Source: a bacterium
GTDB lineage: Bacteria > Bacteroidota > Bacteroidia > Flavobacteriales_D > Crocinitomicaceae
Direction of reading: 5' to 3'
Length of the DNA stretch: 64,000 nt
Assembly: GCA_024742305.1 (NCBI GenBank)
Contig: JANSYQ010000001.1
Span: 124,001-188,000 of the forward strand
Within the stretch, counting starts at the first letter, position 1; every line of letters starts with the position of its first letter. Both the position numbers and the translations under genes were made by a program. A model generated the notes under the pieces. That model was not told the origin of the DNA. It searched no databases and saw only the letters and a list, made by a program, of their open reading frames with translations. Shown here one piece after another: positions 35,349 to 44,510 of the stretch.

Positions 35349-36632
35349 ATGAGATTTTTAGTGTCTTTCTTATTGATTTTTAGCGTCTTCATTACACACG
35401 CGCAATCTTCCGAGTTGAAAAAAGGATTTGATTCTTACGAAAATGGAAACTACGAAGAGGCTATCGCAACATTGAGCGAAGTGATGAAAGCTCCGAATAA
35501 GTTGAAATCAAAAGAAGTTCCGGAAGGTTGGTATTATTTGGGGAGGTCCAAACAGATGCTGATCTCCACAGCTATGAGTACTCAAGCTTCAACATTAATT
35601 GTAAAGTACTCAGGGTACAGTGTTGAAGCGTATGAATGCTATAAAAAAGCGTTGGAATCCGACCCAAAGGACGACCTCAAAGAAAGAATTGGTCTTGAGA
35701 TCAACAGTCTTTACTACGTTATTTTCAACTCAGGAAATACACAATACCTACTTGGGGATAATAACGCTGCTCTAAAAAATTACAACGTTGCAGCCGAAAT
35801 AGCAGAGGAGAATGATGTATCAGGAGATTATCAAGTATACAATTTGCGCGGTCAAACGTACTTAGCGTTGAATGACTCAACAAAGGCCTACATGGATTTT
35901 GCCAAAGCCATTGAGCATTATTTATTGGATTTACCCGAAGTTCCCGACGCCAATATTGGGTACGCTTATTACTCCATGGCAATCATTGAGCGTTACAATA
36001 ACAATAATTTGGACAAGGCATTGGAGTTGACTCAAGAGGGAAATGAGCAAATGCAAAAGGAACTGGAGCGACTTCAATCTTTGGTTAATGACGGCAACTC
36101 TGATCAAAGACTAACTCAGTCTCAATCCGAACAGTTTGCAAACATAATGGATGCTTTGAATCGCTTTGAATTGGACATTTACAGCACATCTCCGCAGAAA
36201 TACGATGAGGCAGTTGCAAAGTTTGAGAAGGCCCTGACAGAGAACCCAAAGGATGCCAATTTGTGGTTGGTTTATGGAAATCTTATCGAAAAGAAAGACA
36301 TTGATGGTGCGTTTGACGCGTACAAAAAAGCCGTAGAAATTGCTCCAAACAATTCCATTACTCAATTCAATGCTGGTGCCAATCGAGTGAATAAAGGAAC
36401 CGAGTACGCTTTGAAAGCCAACGAAGAGTTTGATTACGAAAAGGCACAGCAATGGGAAAAGAAAGTGGATGAACAATTCAACTTAGCGCTACCCTACTTG
36501 AAAAAAGCGCACGAATTGGAGCCGGATAACATTTATATTATTGACGCCTTGATGCAAGTGACCATTCAGCTGGACTTGATGGACGATTACAAGCTGTACA
36601 AGGAAAAGCAGAAACAACTTCGTGGGTACTAA
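35349..36632 (+). CDS. Secreted tetratricopeptide-repeat protein
   Basis: The protein is 427 aa from the ATG in front of MRFLVSFLLIFSVFITHAQS, a signal peptide. The frame is open from 35262, but the longer start lacks a signal sequence. At least five TPR-like units are seen: GFDSYENGNYEEAIATLSEV near residue 25, YNVAAEIAEENDVSGDYQVY and ALNDSTKAYMDFAKAIEHY in the middle, and KYDEAVAKFEKALTENPKDA and ALPYLKKAHELEPDNIYIID near the end. TPR proteins of this type scaffold periplasmic or outer-membrane complexes. No partner is visible in the neighbourhood. Confidence 0.85.
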   Translation: MRFLVSFLLIFSVFITHAQSSELKKGFDSYENGNYEEAIATLSEVMKAPNKLKSKEVPEGWYYLGRSKQMLISTAMSTQASTLIVKYSGYSVEAYECYKKALESDPKDDLKERIGLEINSLYYVIFNSGNTQYLLGDNNAALKNYNVAAEIAEENDVSGDYQVYNLRGQTYLALNDSTKAYMDFAKAIEHYLLDLPEVPDANIGYAYYSMAIIERYNNNNLDKALELTQEGNEQMQKELERLQSLVNDGNSDQRLTQSQSEQFANIMDALNRFELDIYSTSPQKYDEAVAKFEKALTENPKDANLWLVYGNLIEKKDIDGAFDAYKKAVEIAPNNSITQFNAGANRVNKGTEYALKANEEFDYEKAQQWEKKVDEQFNLALPYLKKAHELEPDNIYIIDALMQVTIQLDLMDDYKLYKEKQKQLRGY

Positions 36633-37026
36633 TGTCCGATTTCCCAGAATTCGGCTAGAATCGAAGAAAAATTCTCTTTTTGTCCTTTTTTCTTGATAAT
36701 TAAGAACGAAAACTCCTGCGCTAAAGCTTCGGCGGTGGCGCAAAATCAAGGAGTGCTTCAAGCCGTTCAGCGCTGACTTTTCAACAAGTAAAACTAGCGA
36801 ACGAGTGGATGAAACATCCAAACGACAGGCGCCTCCGCTGTTTTTCTAATCTTGAAAAATCAGCTTATTTCCTCACTTCGGAAGCACTCCGGGGGATTTC
36901 GCTTTGAATTTTTCAATTATTCGCAACGATTTCGTTTTGGAAGTTTTGCAAGATCAAGATTTGACAAGGCATTCTGCTAGATCCTTAGCCAAATGCTAGG
37001 AAATAATGTATTAAAACTGGGTTCGC
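36633..37026. other. 394-bp intergenic region, likely a degenerate repeat element
   Basis: It holds GCGCTAAAGCTTCGGC, CAGCGCTGACTTTTCAACAA and AGGCGCCTCCGCTGTTTTTC in close order. These words recall larger intergenic repeats found in other Bacteroidota genomes. A leftward open frame of 110 codons crosses the region but reads into the TPR gene antisense, so it is not called. No tRNA or terminator was seen. Confidence 0.4.
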
Positions 37027-40000
37027 CTACTCTACCATCAACGTAAACACACCCGACTTATCCTTCAATTGCAAATGTAAATAGTACGTTCCAGGAGCCA
37101 CGCTCAGTTGGTATTCCAAGATTTTCACGTCCTCCTTTGATTCTACCAAAATGAGTTTTCCAGCTGCGTCGTATACCTTCACTTCGATGTTTTCTTCCAG
37201 TTCATTAAAGTAAACACTGAAGTTTCCATTCGAAGGGTTTGGAGCCACTACTGCAACATCATCGAGCGTATTTTCATTCAAACTTACTTGGTCGACAACA
37301 AAACACGAGCTGGTATCAGAACAGTTTCCATCTGAAACGATTACGGCATAATTTCCATTCGCAGTGGCAACATAAGATGGATTGGTTGCACCCGGAATTA
37401 TCGCGTTACCATTGTCACAATCGATCCATTGGAAGGTACCTGATGCACTTTCCGCAGTAAGCACGATTCCACCCTGCGTCACATTAGTATTTACGGACTC
37501 AATGGTCAAATTTAAGTTTGCCGTGGAATCACAACCTTGCGCATTTTGCAAGGTAACTGCGTAGCTTCCTGAAGCGGTATACGTGTTTCCATTCCAGTCG
37601 TAACTGTCACAAGCCGTAATGTCTGTAGTTGATGACAAAGGCCCACAACCCGGTATAATGACGATACTGTAATCCTCTACTTCACCGTCGTATCCAATTT
37701 CGCAGGTATCGGGAGATTGGTTGTACTTAGCCGAAACCCGCATGGTTGTGGTTCCAATATAGGCATTGGCTGGCACCGTTACCGTAAGCGGTGATTGATT
37801 CGTCGGTCCATTGGCGGTATTCTGTGCAGAGCCCATATCATATTCTTCACCCGGATCACTAAAATCAAAATCATGGTTCCAATCAATCCATGCTTTTGCA
37901 TAAATGGTGTAGTTTCCATCCGTATTTACGTTCGTTGTTAACGGATATGAATTTCCTACTTCTACCGTCGTAGAATGTGTTGACGTGTAATCCGTATATG
38001 GTTGCGTTTTACCCGTAGCATTTGAAATCGTGTTAAAATCGACCAAAGTTACCGCCGTTTGCCAGCTCATATTTCCCGTGGAGGTACAATATTGTTCAGG
38101 TTTGACAACGTAGGTAAACTTATAGGTTTCGCTGGTATCGCCCGTGCTCCCAACTGCATACACCTTGAAGAAAATGCGCGTTCCAGCCGTTGCATTTGGC
38201 AAAGGTTGATCGGATACCCACGTAGAATCAATGGTGTTTGTCATGGGAATCACATTACCAAATACAGGCGTGTTCAGCGACCATTCGACATAAGCACTAG
38301 AAATAGACCCATCGTAGGAAATAACTGAAGTCACATATTGATCAACTCCTTCCAATGGAGCTACATCCGTTGGTGCGTCTGTAATATCGGTGGTCAAAAT
38401 AGCAGGAAAATTGGCACGCCCATCGAGGGTGAATTCCCACAGACCACGACCCCAAGTAGTAGCTCGTAGTGTATTTGAACCGTACATAACTTCCATTTCA
38501 GAGATCGCCACATTCGGTAAATCGGGGTTGTATAAGGTCCACGTATTATCCGTCATCGCCTTTTTGAAAACACCGATTTCCGTTCCTACGTAAATGGTAC
38601 TTGCATCGGTGTGATCTACCACTACGTTGCGAACAGGAATGTTTCCAAGATTGTACGTGATGTTGGACCATGTAACTCCGTTGTTATTGGAAATATAGAC
38701 TTTCTGACCGTTGTTTTGATACGACGCATAGACTACCAAAATGGTATTGTCGTCACTTGGATCAAAACAAATGTCGGCAATAGAGGCATTCGGAAGTGAA
38801 CCTTGGATATCAAAAAAGATATTCCCTCCATTAAATGAGATCTCAATATTTTCGGAGCGTGATACGACCATTTTTTGTGAATCGCCTTCTGAAATGACCG
38901 CATGAGAGATGGTTCCACTGAAGCTTGGAGTTCCTAATTGTGTCCATGACCCGCCAAAATCATCGCTGCGATAAATCGTGTCACCAAAAGAGTACACCCG
39001 CATGTGATTGTTTGGGTCGTAGACCAATGGAGCTACCCATCCGCCGTTCTGTCCTGGAGGAGTTGCTCCTGATTGCGAAATTCCACCATCTTTGGTCAAG
39101 CGGCGACCGCCATACTGCAAACTTCCCATCATCCAATCGTCGTTCAACGGGTGAATAATTCCTTCCATTCCGTCAGCACCATAAAACTCAATCCAACCCG
39201 TTTCTGTGTGAATGCTGGTGCCGTTGTCCTGAGAACCGGTAATCGTTCTTTCGTGGTTCGATTGACTTACCCCAAGGGAATAGTTTTCTCGAATGGAATG
39301 TCCTTCAAAAATCTCCCAAGTGATTCCGTTGTCATAGCTACGCGCCAAAAATCCATCGGTACTCGCCCAAAAAACACCATTCTGACATCTTGCCCGGCGG
39401 ATATCCGCGTGTACGTAAGCCGAATTTGTGGCGTAGGTAGCATTTCCTTGCGACCAAAATGTTGTTTGGTTAAAGGTTTGACCGCCATCGGAACTCATAT
39501 TTACATCAATGTTTCCCAGCAAGATTTGGCTAGAATCGGTGTCGCTAACCGCAAAGGCTCCATACATTCCTAGCCCGTGATTGGAAATTTCACTGAACGA
39601 CGCTCCTTGGTTTTCCGATTTCCATACGTAGGTTCCGTTTACGGCATAGATGCAGTCGGGACAATCTGCGGTAACTGACAGTCGACTCACGTTTCCTCCC
39701 GGTGTAGTTCCTGAATTAAAGAAACTAAGTCCGTTGTTAGTAGAAACGTAGATGTAGTTGGAATTGTTTCTTCTGACATACATTACATCCGGATCGGTTG
39801 GATGAAAGTGAATTTCATAGGTAGCTGCGGTAAGCACCTGTGTCCAAGTTGCCATATCATCCGTGGAGCGATACAGCCCTTCATTCGATGCCACATAAAC
39901 CAAGTCAGGTATTGTTGGGTGATAAATTACTTCGTAAATCTGACGGTTGGTTCCCAATCCACCCCAACCTAAGTTCGTTGGATTAAAGGCTGTTTCGGTC

Positions 40001-40626
40001 CATGTCAAACCAGCGTCTGTAGAACGGTAAATTCCGTGGGTAGTTCCGTTTCGAGCATTTCGCACATTGATAAGAATGGAATCAGGGTTAGTTGGTCGAA
40101 CCGTCATTGTGTTAACGCCCGTTGCGATTAAGAAATCCGTCGCTCCCTCATTCCAAGTAACGCCACCGTCTAGGGTCTGCCAAAATCCACCACTTCGAGA
40201 ACCAATGTACATTCGATTGGGATCGTTCGGGTCTCCGTAAAAGGTTTCGATACGGCCCAATCCTAAAGAATAATGCCCTGTTACTTGTCCGATATAATGC
40301 GGACCGAGTTGTTCCCAGCCAGCATTGAAAATATTGGATTCGGGTGCATTATTGATGAATTCTTTGTAGGCGTTCTCCGCAAAGTACGGATCAATTTGGC
40401 TGCGATCTCCTGATGGATAATACTTCTTTTCGTTCTCGTAGCGCCATCGTTGGTAACCCTTCCATCCGGAGCCTTTCGCAAATTTATCAATGGTGTCGAA
40501 GTGTGCCTCTGCTTCAGCGACAACATCATAAAAATTCACTTGTGGGTTTTGTGCCAGTTCCTTCCATTTTTGGGAGAAACCAAGGGAAGACAATCCTACG
40601 AAAATTGCAAGAGTTAGGAGTTTCAT
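37027..40626 (-). CDS. Large secreted beta-propeller (sortilin/BNR-like) protein with GEVED region and T9SS domain
   Basis: The protein is 1,199 aa with a signal peptide (MKLLTLAIFVGLSSLGFSQ). The first ~720 residues carry many BNR/sortilin-type repeats with the S-x-D-x-G-x-T-W pattern (RSTDAGLTWTE, STNNGLSFFN, RSDDFGGSWTQ, SNNNGVTWSN), consistent with one or two propellers. A GEVED-like region lies near residues 850-990 (DWNHDFDFSDPGEEYDMG ... GEVEDYSIVI). Next is a Cys-containing module seen in surface proteins (CDSYDWNGNTYTASGSY). The C-terminus is a type A sorting domain (VVAPNPSNGNFSVYF ... PGTYYLHLQLKDKSGVFTLMV). It is probably a surface adhesin or glycan-binding protein; the ligand is unknown. 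Confidence 0.88.
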   Translation of the reverse strand: MKLLTLAIFVGLSSLGFSQKWKELAQNPQVNFYDVVAEAEAHFDTIDKFAKGSGWKGYQRWRYENEKKYYPSGDRSQIDPYFAENAYKEFINNAPESNIFNAGWEQLGPHYIGQVTGHYSLGLGRIETFYGDPNDPNRMYIGSRSGGFWQTLDGGVTWNEGATDFLIATGVNTMTVRPTNPDSILINVRNARNGTTHGIYRSTDAGLTWTETAFNPTNLGWGGLGTNRQIYEVIYHPTIPDLVYVASNEGLYRSTDDMATWTQVLTAATYEIHFHPTDPDVMYVRRNNSNYIYVSTNNGLSFFNSGTTPGGNVSRLSVTADCPDCIYAVNGTYVWKSENQGASFSEISNHGLGMYGAFAVSDTDSSQILLGNIDVNMSSDGGQTFNQTTFWSQGNATYATNSAYVHADIRRARCQNGVFWASTDGFLARSYDNGITWEIFEGHSIRENYSLGVSQSNHERTITGSQDNGTSIHTETGWIEFYGADGMEGIIHPLNDDWMMGSLQYGGRRLTKDGGISQSGATPPGQNGGWVAPLVYDPNNHMRVYSFGDTIYRSDDFGGSWTQLGTPSFSGTISHAVISEGDSQKMVVSRSENIEISFNGGNIFFDIQGSLPNASIADICFDPSDDNTILVVYASYQNNGQKVYISNNNGVTWSNITYNLGNIPVRNVVVDHTDASTIYVGTEIGVFKKAMTDNTWTLYNPDLPNVAISEMEVMYGSNTLRATTWGRGLWEFTLDGRANFPAILTTDITDAPTDVAPLEGVDQYVTSVISYDGSISSAYVEWSLNTPVFGNVIPMTNTIDSTWVSDQPLPNATAGTRIFFKVYAVGSTGDTSETYKFTYVVKPEQYCTSTGNMSWQTAVTLVDFNTISNATGKTQPYTDYTSTHSTTVEVGNSYPLTTNVNTDGNYTIYAKAWIDWNHDFDFSDPGEEYDMGSAQNTANGPTNQSPLTVTVPANAYIGTTTMRVSAKYNQSPDTCEIGYDGEVEDYSIVIIPGCGPLSSTTDITACDSYDWNGNTYTASGSYAVTLQNAQGCDSTANLNLTIESVNTNVTQGGIVLTAESASGTFQWIDCDNGNAIIPGATNPSYVATANGNYAVIVSDGNCSDTSSCFVVDQVSLNENTLDDVAVVAPNPSNGNFSVYFNELEENIEVKVYDAAGKLILVESKEDVKILEYQLSVAPGTYYLHLQLKDKSGVFTLMVE

Positions 40627-40665
40627 ACGTATAGTTTTAGCCTCTGCAATATAAGGAAAAACGGT

Positions 40666-41472
40666 TTACCAAGTTATTTTAGCACTCCATTGGCGGGTTC
40701 CATCCGACACCAATTTTATCGCTTCGTGCTTTCCTGTTTTTGAGATTTCGAACGTAACTTCTTCAAACTTGGGCGTGTATCCTTCTTGCAATGGCTCGTC
40801 ATCTGTGACTCCCGTGTCTATTCGAACCGCTTTTAGCAAGTACTTTTTTCCATACATCGCCGGGATTCCTAACAATCCACTCAATTCGGCTGGTAGCACC
40901 ATTTCATTAAACCCGGAAAGTGCATTTTCGACATCGCTATATATCAGGTCATACGTACGGGTATACGATTGCTTTCCATTAATTTTCACCTGGTTGGGTA
41001 CTTCATTTTCATAGCGATAGTAATATGAAACGAGCGTATCGTTCCCAAAAATATTGTGCTGCGAGGTTATGTTTTCTCCTTCATAGTTGAACATTATTTG
41101 TTGCATGCCTTTGTCGCTGAAAATGCCCATTTTCCTTCCGTTTTCATCATACATGTACTGTATGCGCTGGGTACCGGAGATAATCTCTCGAATTTGTTGA
41201 TCCTTGTTCAACTCGATGCGCGCCTCCACATTTTTCTTGTAGGGTTGAAATTCAATATTGATCACGTTCTTCTCATACGTCATCTTAAGCGTTGTGGTCT
41301 TGCCGAACTCTGTTATTTCAATTTTGGAGATTCGCTGCACTTTTTCTACCTCATCCTTTGCTTTCAATGGCGCTTTGGTAGCATCATTTTTACAGGATAG
41401 TAGACCGATGCCCAATAGTGCAATTAGGTTCAATGCAACGAAAAGTGCAAAGCGAAATAGGATACGGAACAT
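40666..41472 (-). CDS. Lipoprotein of unknown function
   Basis: The protein is 268 aa from the ATG in front of MFRILFRFALFVALNLIALL. A lipobox-like GIGLLSC places the Cys near residue 26. The frame opens 6 codons upstream, but that start only adds residues before the signal. The middle has YMYDENGRKMGIFSDKG and YYYRYENEVPNQVKING, short YD-type beta repeats as in DUF4595-like lipoproteins. No catalytic motif is seen. It ends 40 bp before the start of the propeller gene. Confidence 0.75.
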   Translation of the reverse strand: MFRILFRFALFVALNLIALLGIGLLSCKNDATKAPLKAKDEVEKVQRISKIEITEFGKTTTLKMTYEKNVINIEFQPYKKNVEARIELNKDQQIREIISGTQRIQYMYDENGRKMGIFSDKGMQQIMFNYEGENITSQHNIFGNDTLVSYYYRYENEVPNQVKINGKQSYTRTYDLIYSDVENALSGFNEMVLPAELSGLLGIPAMYGKKYLLKAVRIDTGVTDDEPLQEGYTPKFEEVTFEISKTGKHEAIKLVSDGTRQWSAKITW

Positions 41473-41488
41473 GGAGTAAAGATAGCAC

Positions 41489-41528
41489 AAAAAAAGCCGG
41501 GGTCTCGATTTCGCTCGACCACCGGCTT
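41489..41528 (-). terminator. Intrinsic terminator after the ALDH7 gene
   Basis: On the minus strand GCCGG (41526-41522) pairs with CCGGC (41500-41496), with an extra GGTCG/CGAGACC pairing inside, followed by seven Ts. It lies 78 bp past the stop of the leftward gene at 41606. Confidence 0.82.
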
Positions 41529-41605
41529 ATTACTTTTTATTCCATAGTATCTATCGGCTCACATTCGACTGGCTCAGTGCATCGCCGCTCGAGGTACTAT
41601 GATTT

Positions 41606-43162
41606 TTACAAATCGAATTTGATTCCTTGCGCCAATGGAAGGCTATCGGAATAGTTGATTGTATTTGTTTGGCGACGCATGTAGATTTTCCATGCATCCG
41701 AACCGGATTCACGGCCGCCTCCAGTTTCTTTTTCACCACCAAAGGCTCCACCAATTTCAGCACCGGAAGTACCTATGTTTACGTTGGCAATTCCACAATC
41801 TGAACCTGCTGCTGAAAGGAATGCTTCTGATTCTTTCAAATTGTTGGTCATAATTGCTGATGACAATCCCTGAGGTACGGCATTTTGAAGTGCAATAGCA
41901 TTTTCAACACCTCCAGAGTACTTCATGATATAAAGAATTGGGGCGAAAGTCTCGTGTTGAACAATTTCGAAGTGGTTTTCCGCCTCAACAATTGCTGGTT
42001 TCACGTAACATCCTGACTCGTATCCTTCACCTTCCAAAACACCACCTTCAACGATAATGTTTCCTCCTTCTGCTTTCGCTTTTTCCAAAGCCTCCAAGTA
42101 CATTTGAACTGCTGCTTGGTCGGTAAGCGGTCCTACGTGGTTGCTTTCATCCAAAGGATTTCCAATTTTGATTTGCTTGTATGCGTTTACCAAAGCATCT
42201 TTCACTGTGTCGTACACATCCTCATGAATAATCAATCGACGTGTTGACGTACAACGCTGACCACAGGTTCCCACTGCGCCGAATACGGCTCCTGGAACAA
42301 CCATTTTCAAGTCTGCTGTTGGTGTGATAATGATGGCATTGTTACCTCCAAGCTCCAATAATGATTTGCCCAAACGTGCTCCTACCGCAGCTCCTACGGC
42401 TTTCCCCATACGAGTAGATCCGGTAGCAGATACCAGTGGAATTCGTTTATCGTGTGACATTGCAATTCCTAAGTCGGCCCCTCCAATAACCAAACCGGAA
42501 ACTCCTTCTGGAACGTTGTTTGCTGCGAAAACTTCTTGTGTAATTTGTTGACATGCAATAGCTGTGATTGGTGCTTTTTCGGATGGCTTCCAAACACATG
42601 AATCTCCACACACCCAAGCCAATGCAGTATTCCAGTTCCATACGGCTACTGGGAAGTTAAAGGCAGAAATGATTCCAACTACCCCAAGTGGATGGTATTG
42701 TTCGTACATACGGTGTCCCGGACGCTCAGAGTGCATCGTCAATCCATGCAACTGACGCGAAAGTCCAACAGCAAAGTCACAGATATCAATCATCTCTTGT
42801 ACTTCACCCAATCCTTCTTGGTAGGACTTTCCCATCTCGTAGGAAACCAATTTTCCAAGAGGCTCCTTGTATTCACGTAATTTGGTTGCCAATTGTCGCA
42901 CTACTTCACCGCGCGCTGGAGCTGTCCACTGGCGCCACGCTTTAAATCCTTCCTGTGCTTTCAGCACAACCGCTTCGTAATCCGCTTCTGTGGCAGCGTT
43001 TACCGTTGCGATTGTTGCTCCATCAACAGGAGAAACCGAAGCGATTACTTCGCCTCGCGTGTTGAACCAGCGTCCTCCCGTTGAGGCACCGTTGTTATTT
43101 TCTTCGATTCCAAATTGCTTCAATACGTCAGCAATTCCTACATCTGTCATTGTTTCAGCCAT
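41606..43162 (-). CDS. Aldehyde dehydrogenase family 7 (alpha-aminoadipic semialdehyde type)
   Basis: The protein is 518 aa. Family 7 enzymes oxidise 2-aminoadipate 6-semialdehyde to 2-aminoadipate in lysine breakdown and also betaine-type aldehydes. Family signs are GKSYQEGLGEVQEMIDICDF, AFNFPVAVWNWNTALAWVCG, SATGSTRMGK, catalytic Glu in LELGGNNAII near residue 275 and catalytic Cys in TCGQRCTSTRRL near residue 310. The closing GGAFGGEKETGGGRESGSDA is the C-terminal family-7 motif. A TAGATTTG box sits upstream and a terminator downstream, so it is probably monocistronic. Together with GcdH it suggests lysine catabolism. Confidence 0.93.
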   Translation of the reverse strand: MAETMTDVGIADVLKQFGIEENNNGASTGGRWFNTRGEVIASVSPVDGATIATVNAATEADYEAVVLKAQEGFKAWRQWTAPARGEVVRQLATKLREYKEPLGKLVSYEMGKSYQEGLGEVQEMIDICDFAVGLSRQLHGLTMHSERPGHRMYEQYHPLGVVGIISAFNFPVAVWNWNTALAWVCGDSCVWKPSEKAPITAIACQQITQEVFAANNVPEGVSGLVIGGADLGIAMSHDKRIPLVSATGSTRMGKAVGAAVGARLGKSLLELGGNNAIIITPTADLKMVVPGAVFGAVGTCGQRCTSTRRLIIHEDVYDTVKDALVNAYKQIKIGNPLDESNHVGPLTDQAAVQMYLEALEKAKAEGGNIIVEGGVLEGEGYESGCYVKPAIVEAENHFEIVQHETFAPILYIMKYSGGVENAIALQNAVPQGLSSAIMTNNLKESEAFLSAAGSDCGIANVNIGTSGAEIGGAFGGEKETGGGRESGSDAWKIYMRRQTNTINYSDSLPLAQGIKFDL

Positions 43163-43195
43163 TTCGCTTAAATGTTAAATAAGATACAATTGTTA

Positions 43196-43203
43196 CAAAT
43201 CTA
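43196..43203 (-). promoter_or_regulatory. -7 box TAGATTTG for the ALDH7 gene
   Basis: An exact TAnnTTTG match on the minus strand, 33 bp before the ATG at 43162. No TTG at ideal -33 spacing. The rest of the gap 43204-43458 holds nothing supported. Confidence 0.5.
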
Positions 43204-43458
43204 CGTTAAATAATCAAGTTTTCTAAGGGAATTGGGGGTAGGAATTGTATGGATCGAAGGGAGAATTGAAATGCCAAAAGCTGCGAGGGTTGGAAAGTGA
43301 TTTGGTCCAGTGTGCAGCGATGTTGTCTTTGAGCAATTCCACGAATTTGCTTGTTCGCGAAATGGCGAACAAAAAGTCTCATGAAAAATTTGAGTTGTCA
43401 GCCCAAATGCGTATTTTAAATAGTTTCGTTTACACTCAGTTCTGGACCACGAATCTAT

Positions 43459-44091
43459 TCACTTGCGTTTTACAAGTAATGCAGCACAGATGGCCCCAAG
43501 CGTTGTCGCCGAGAGGTAAATCCAAATATGTGACCAAAGACCGCTGAAAACGGCTGGGGATAGACTTCTCGCAGGATTCATACTGGCGCCGCAATACGGT
43601 CCAGCGAAATATGCTTCCAAGCCAACAATAGCGCCAATCAATAATGCCGCCTGCAACACGGTTGATTTGCTGTGGAAATCGAAAATGACACCCAACATGA
43701 GTACAAACGTGAGTCCAAATTCCAAGGCAAAACTCTGCCATTCGCCAATTTTTGGAAGCGTGTCAGCGTAATGCGGGTGATCGGGGTAAATGGTAGCTAA
43801 ACAAGCTGAAGCCACGATAGCTCCAGCAAACTGGAAAGTCAGATAAAATGGAACTTCTTTACCATCAAACGCACCTTTTACCCAAAGCGCCGTTGTTACC
43901 GCCGGATTCATGTGGGCTCCTGAGGCTTTTCCAAAGAGGAGAATTCCCAAAAACACCGCAAAACCAAAAGCAAGACCAATCCAAAGTTGTGGATATGCCC
44001 AACCTTGCGTTTCGACTAAAAGCACAGAACCTGTCCCAATAAAAACCAATTGAAAGGTTCCAAGAAACTCAGCTGTGTACGAACGCTTCAT
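43459..44091 (-). CDS. aqpS: Aquaporin / MIP family channel of the arsenic operon
   Basis: The protein is 210 aa with six membrane segments and two NPA boxes: GAHMNPAVTTALW near residue 60 and GASMNPARSLSPAVF near 170. In Sinorhizobium an aquaglyceroporin (AqpS) replaces the arsenite pump and lets arsenite made by ArsC flow out of the cell. The start overlaps the arsC stop by 4 nt (ATGA), which fixes it in the arsenic operon. No Acr3 or ArsB pump is present. The symbol rests on context, since ordinary aquaporins share these motifs. Confidence 0.82.
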   Translation of the reverse strand: MKRSYTAEFLGTFQLVFIGTGSVLLVETQGWAYPQLWIGLAFGFAVFLGILLFGKASGAHMNPAVTTALWVKGAFDGKEVPFYLTFQFAGAIVASACLATIYPDHPHYADTLPKIGEWQSFALEFGLTFVLMLGVIFDFHSKSTVLQAALLIGAIVGLEAYFAGPYCGASMNPARSLSPAVFSGLWSHIWIYLSATTLGAICAALLVKRK

Positions 44092-44507
44092 CGCAAATAA
44101 GCCGATGCAAATTCTTTACAGTAAACTTTGATTTGATCTCTCACATCATTGAACACGGCAGCAACCTCCTCGGAGGTTCCGGTGGCCCCAAATGGATCAG
44201 GAAAACTATGATGGAACTTAATTGCCGACGAAGGAAAGTATGGGCACCGCTCTCTTGCACTATCACACACCGTAATGATATAATCAAAATCGATATTGGT
44301 ATATTCATCCACGTTGTTTGATGTATGAGTCGAAATGTCGATGCCCACTTCCTTCATTGCTTGAATTGCCTTCGGATTAACGCCGTGTGTTTCCACACCG
44401 GCAGAGTAAACTTGCGTTCCCTCGGCAGCATACGTTTTTAAAAAGCCGTGAGCCATTTGACTTCTGCAGCTATTTCCTGTGCATAGCACCAATACTGTCT
44501 TTCCCAT
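44088..44507 (-). CDS. arsC: Thioredoxin-coupled arsenate reductase
   Basis: The protein is 139 aa. It belongs to the low-molecular-weight phosphatase-like ArsC family and reduces arsenate to arsenite. The P-loop LCTGNSCRSQMAHGF at residues 8-22 holds the nucleophilic Cys (CX5R). The resolving cysteines are in TVCDSARERCPYFP near residue 80, as in the thioredoxin-linked enzymes. It is 3 bp downstream of arsI and overlaps the aquaporin gene. Confidence 0.94.
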   Translation of the reverse strand: MGKTVLVLCTGNSCRSQMAHGFLKTYAAEGTQVYSAGVETHGVNPKAIQAMKEVGIDISTHTSNNVDEYTNIDFDYIITVCDSARERCPYFPSSAIKFHHSFPDPFGATGTSEEVAAVFNDVRDQIKVYCKEFASAYLR

Positions 44508-44510
44508 ATC

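Noticed and set aside
36489-36821. Leftward 110-codon open frame after the TPR gene
   Set aside because: Half is antisense to the TPR gene and the rest lies in repeat-like DNA; the translation has low-complexity features and no family resemblance.
43245-43547. Rightward 100-codon open frame overlapping the aquaporin gene
   Set aside because: Its second part is antisense to the well-supported aquaporin gene, and it has no recognisable motif, signal peptide or promoter.
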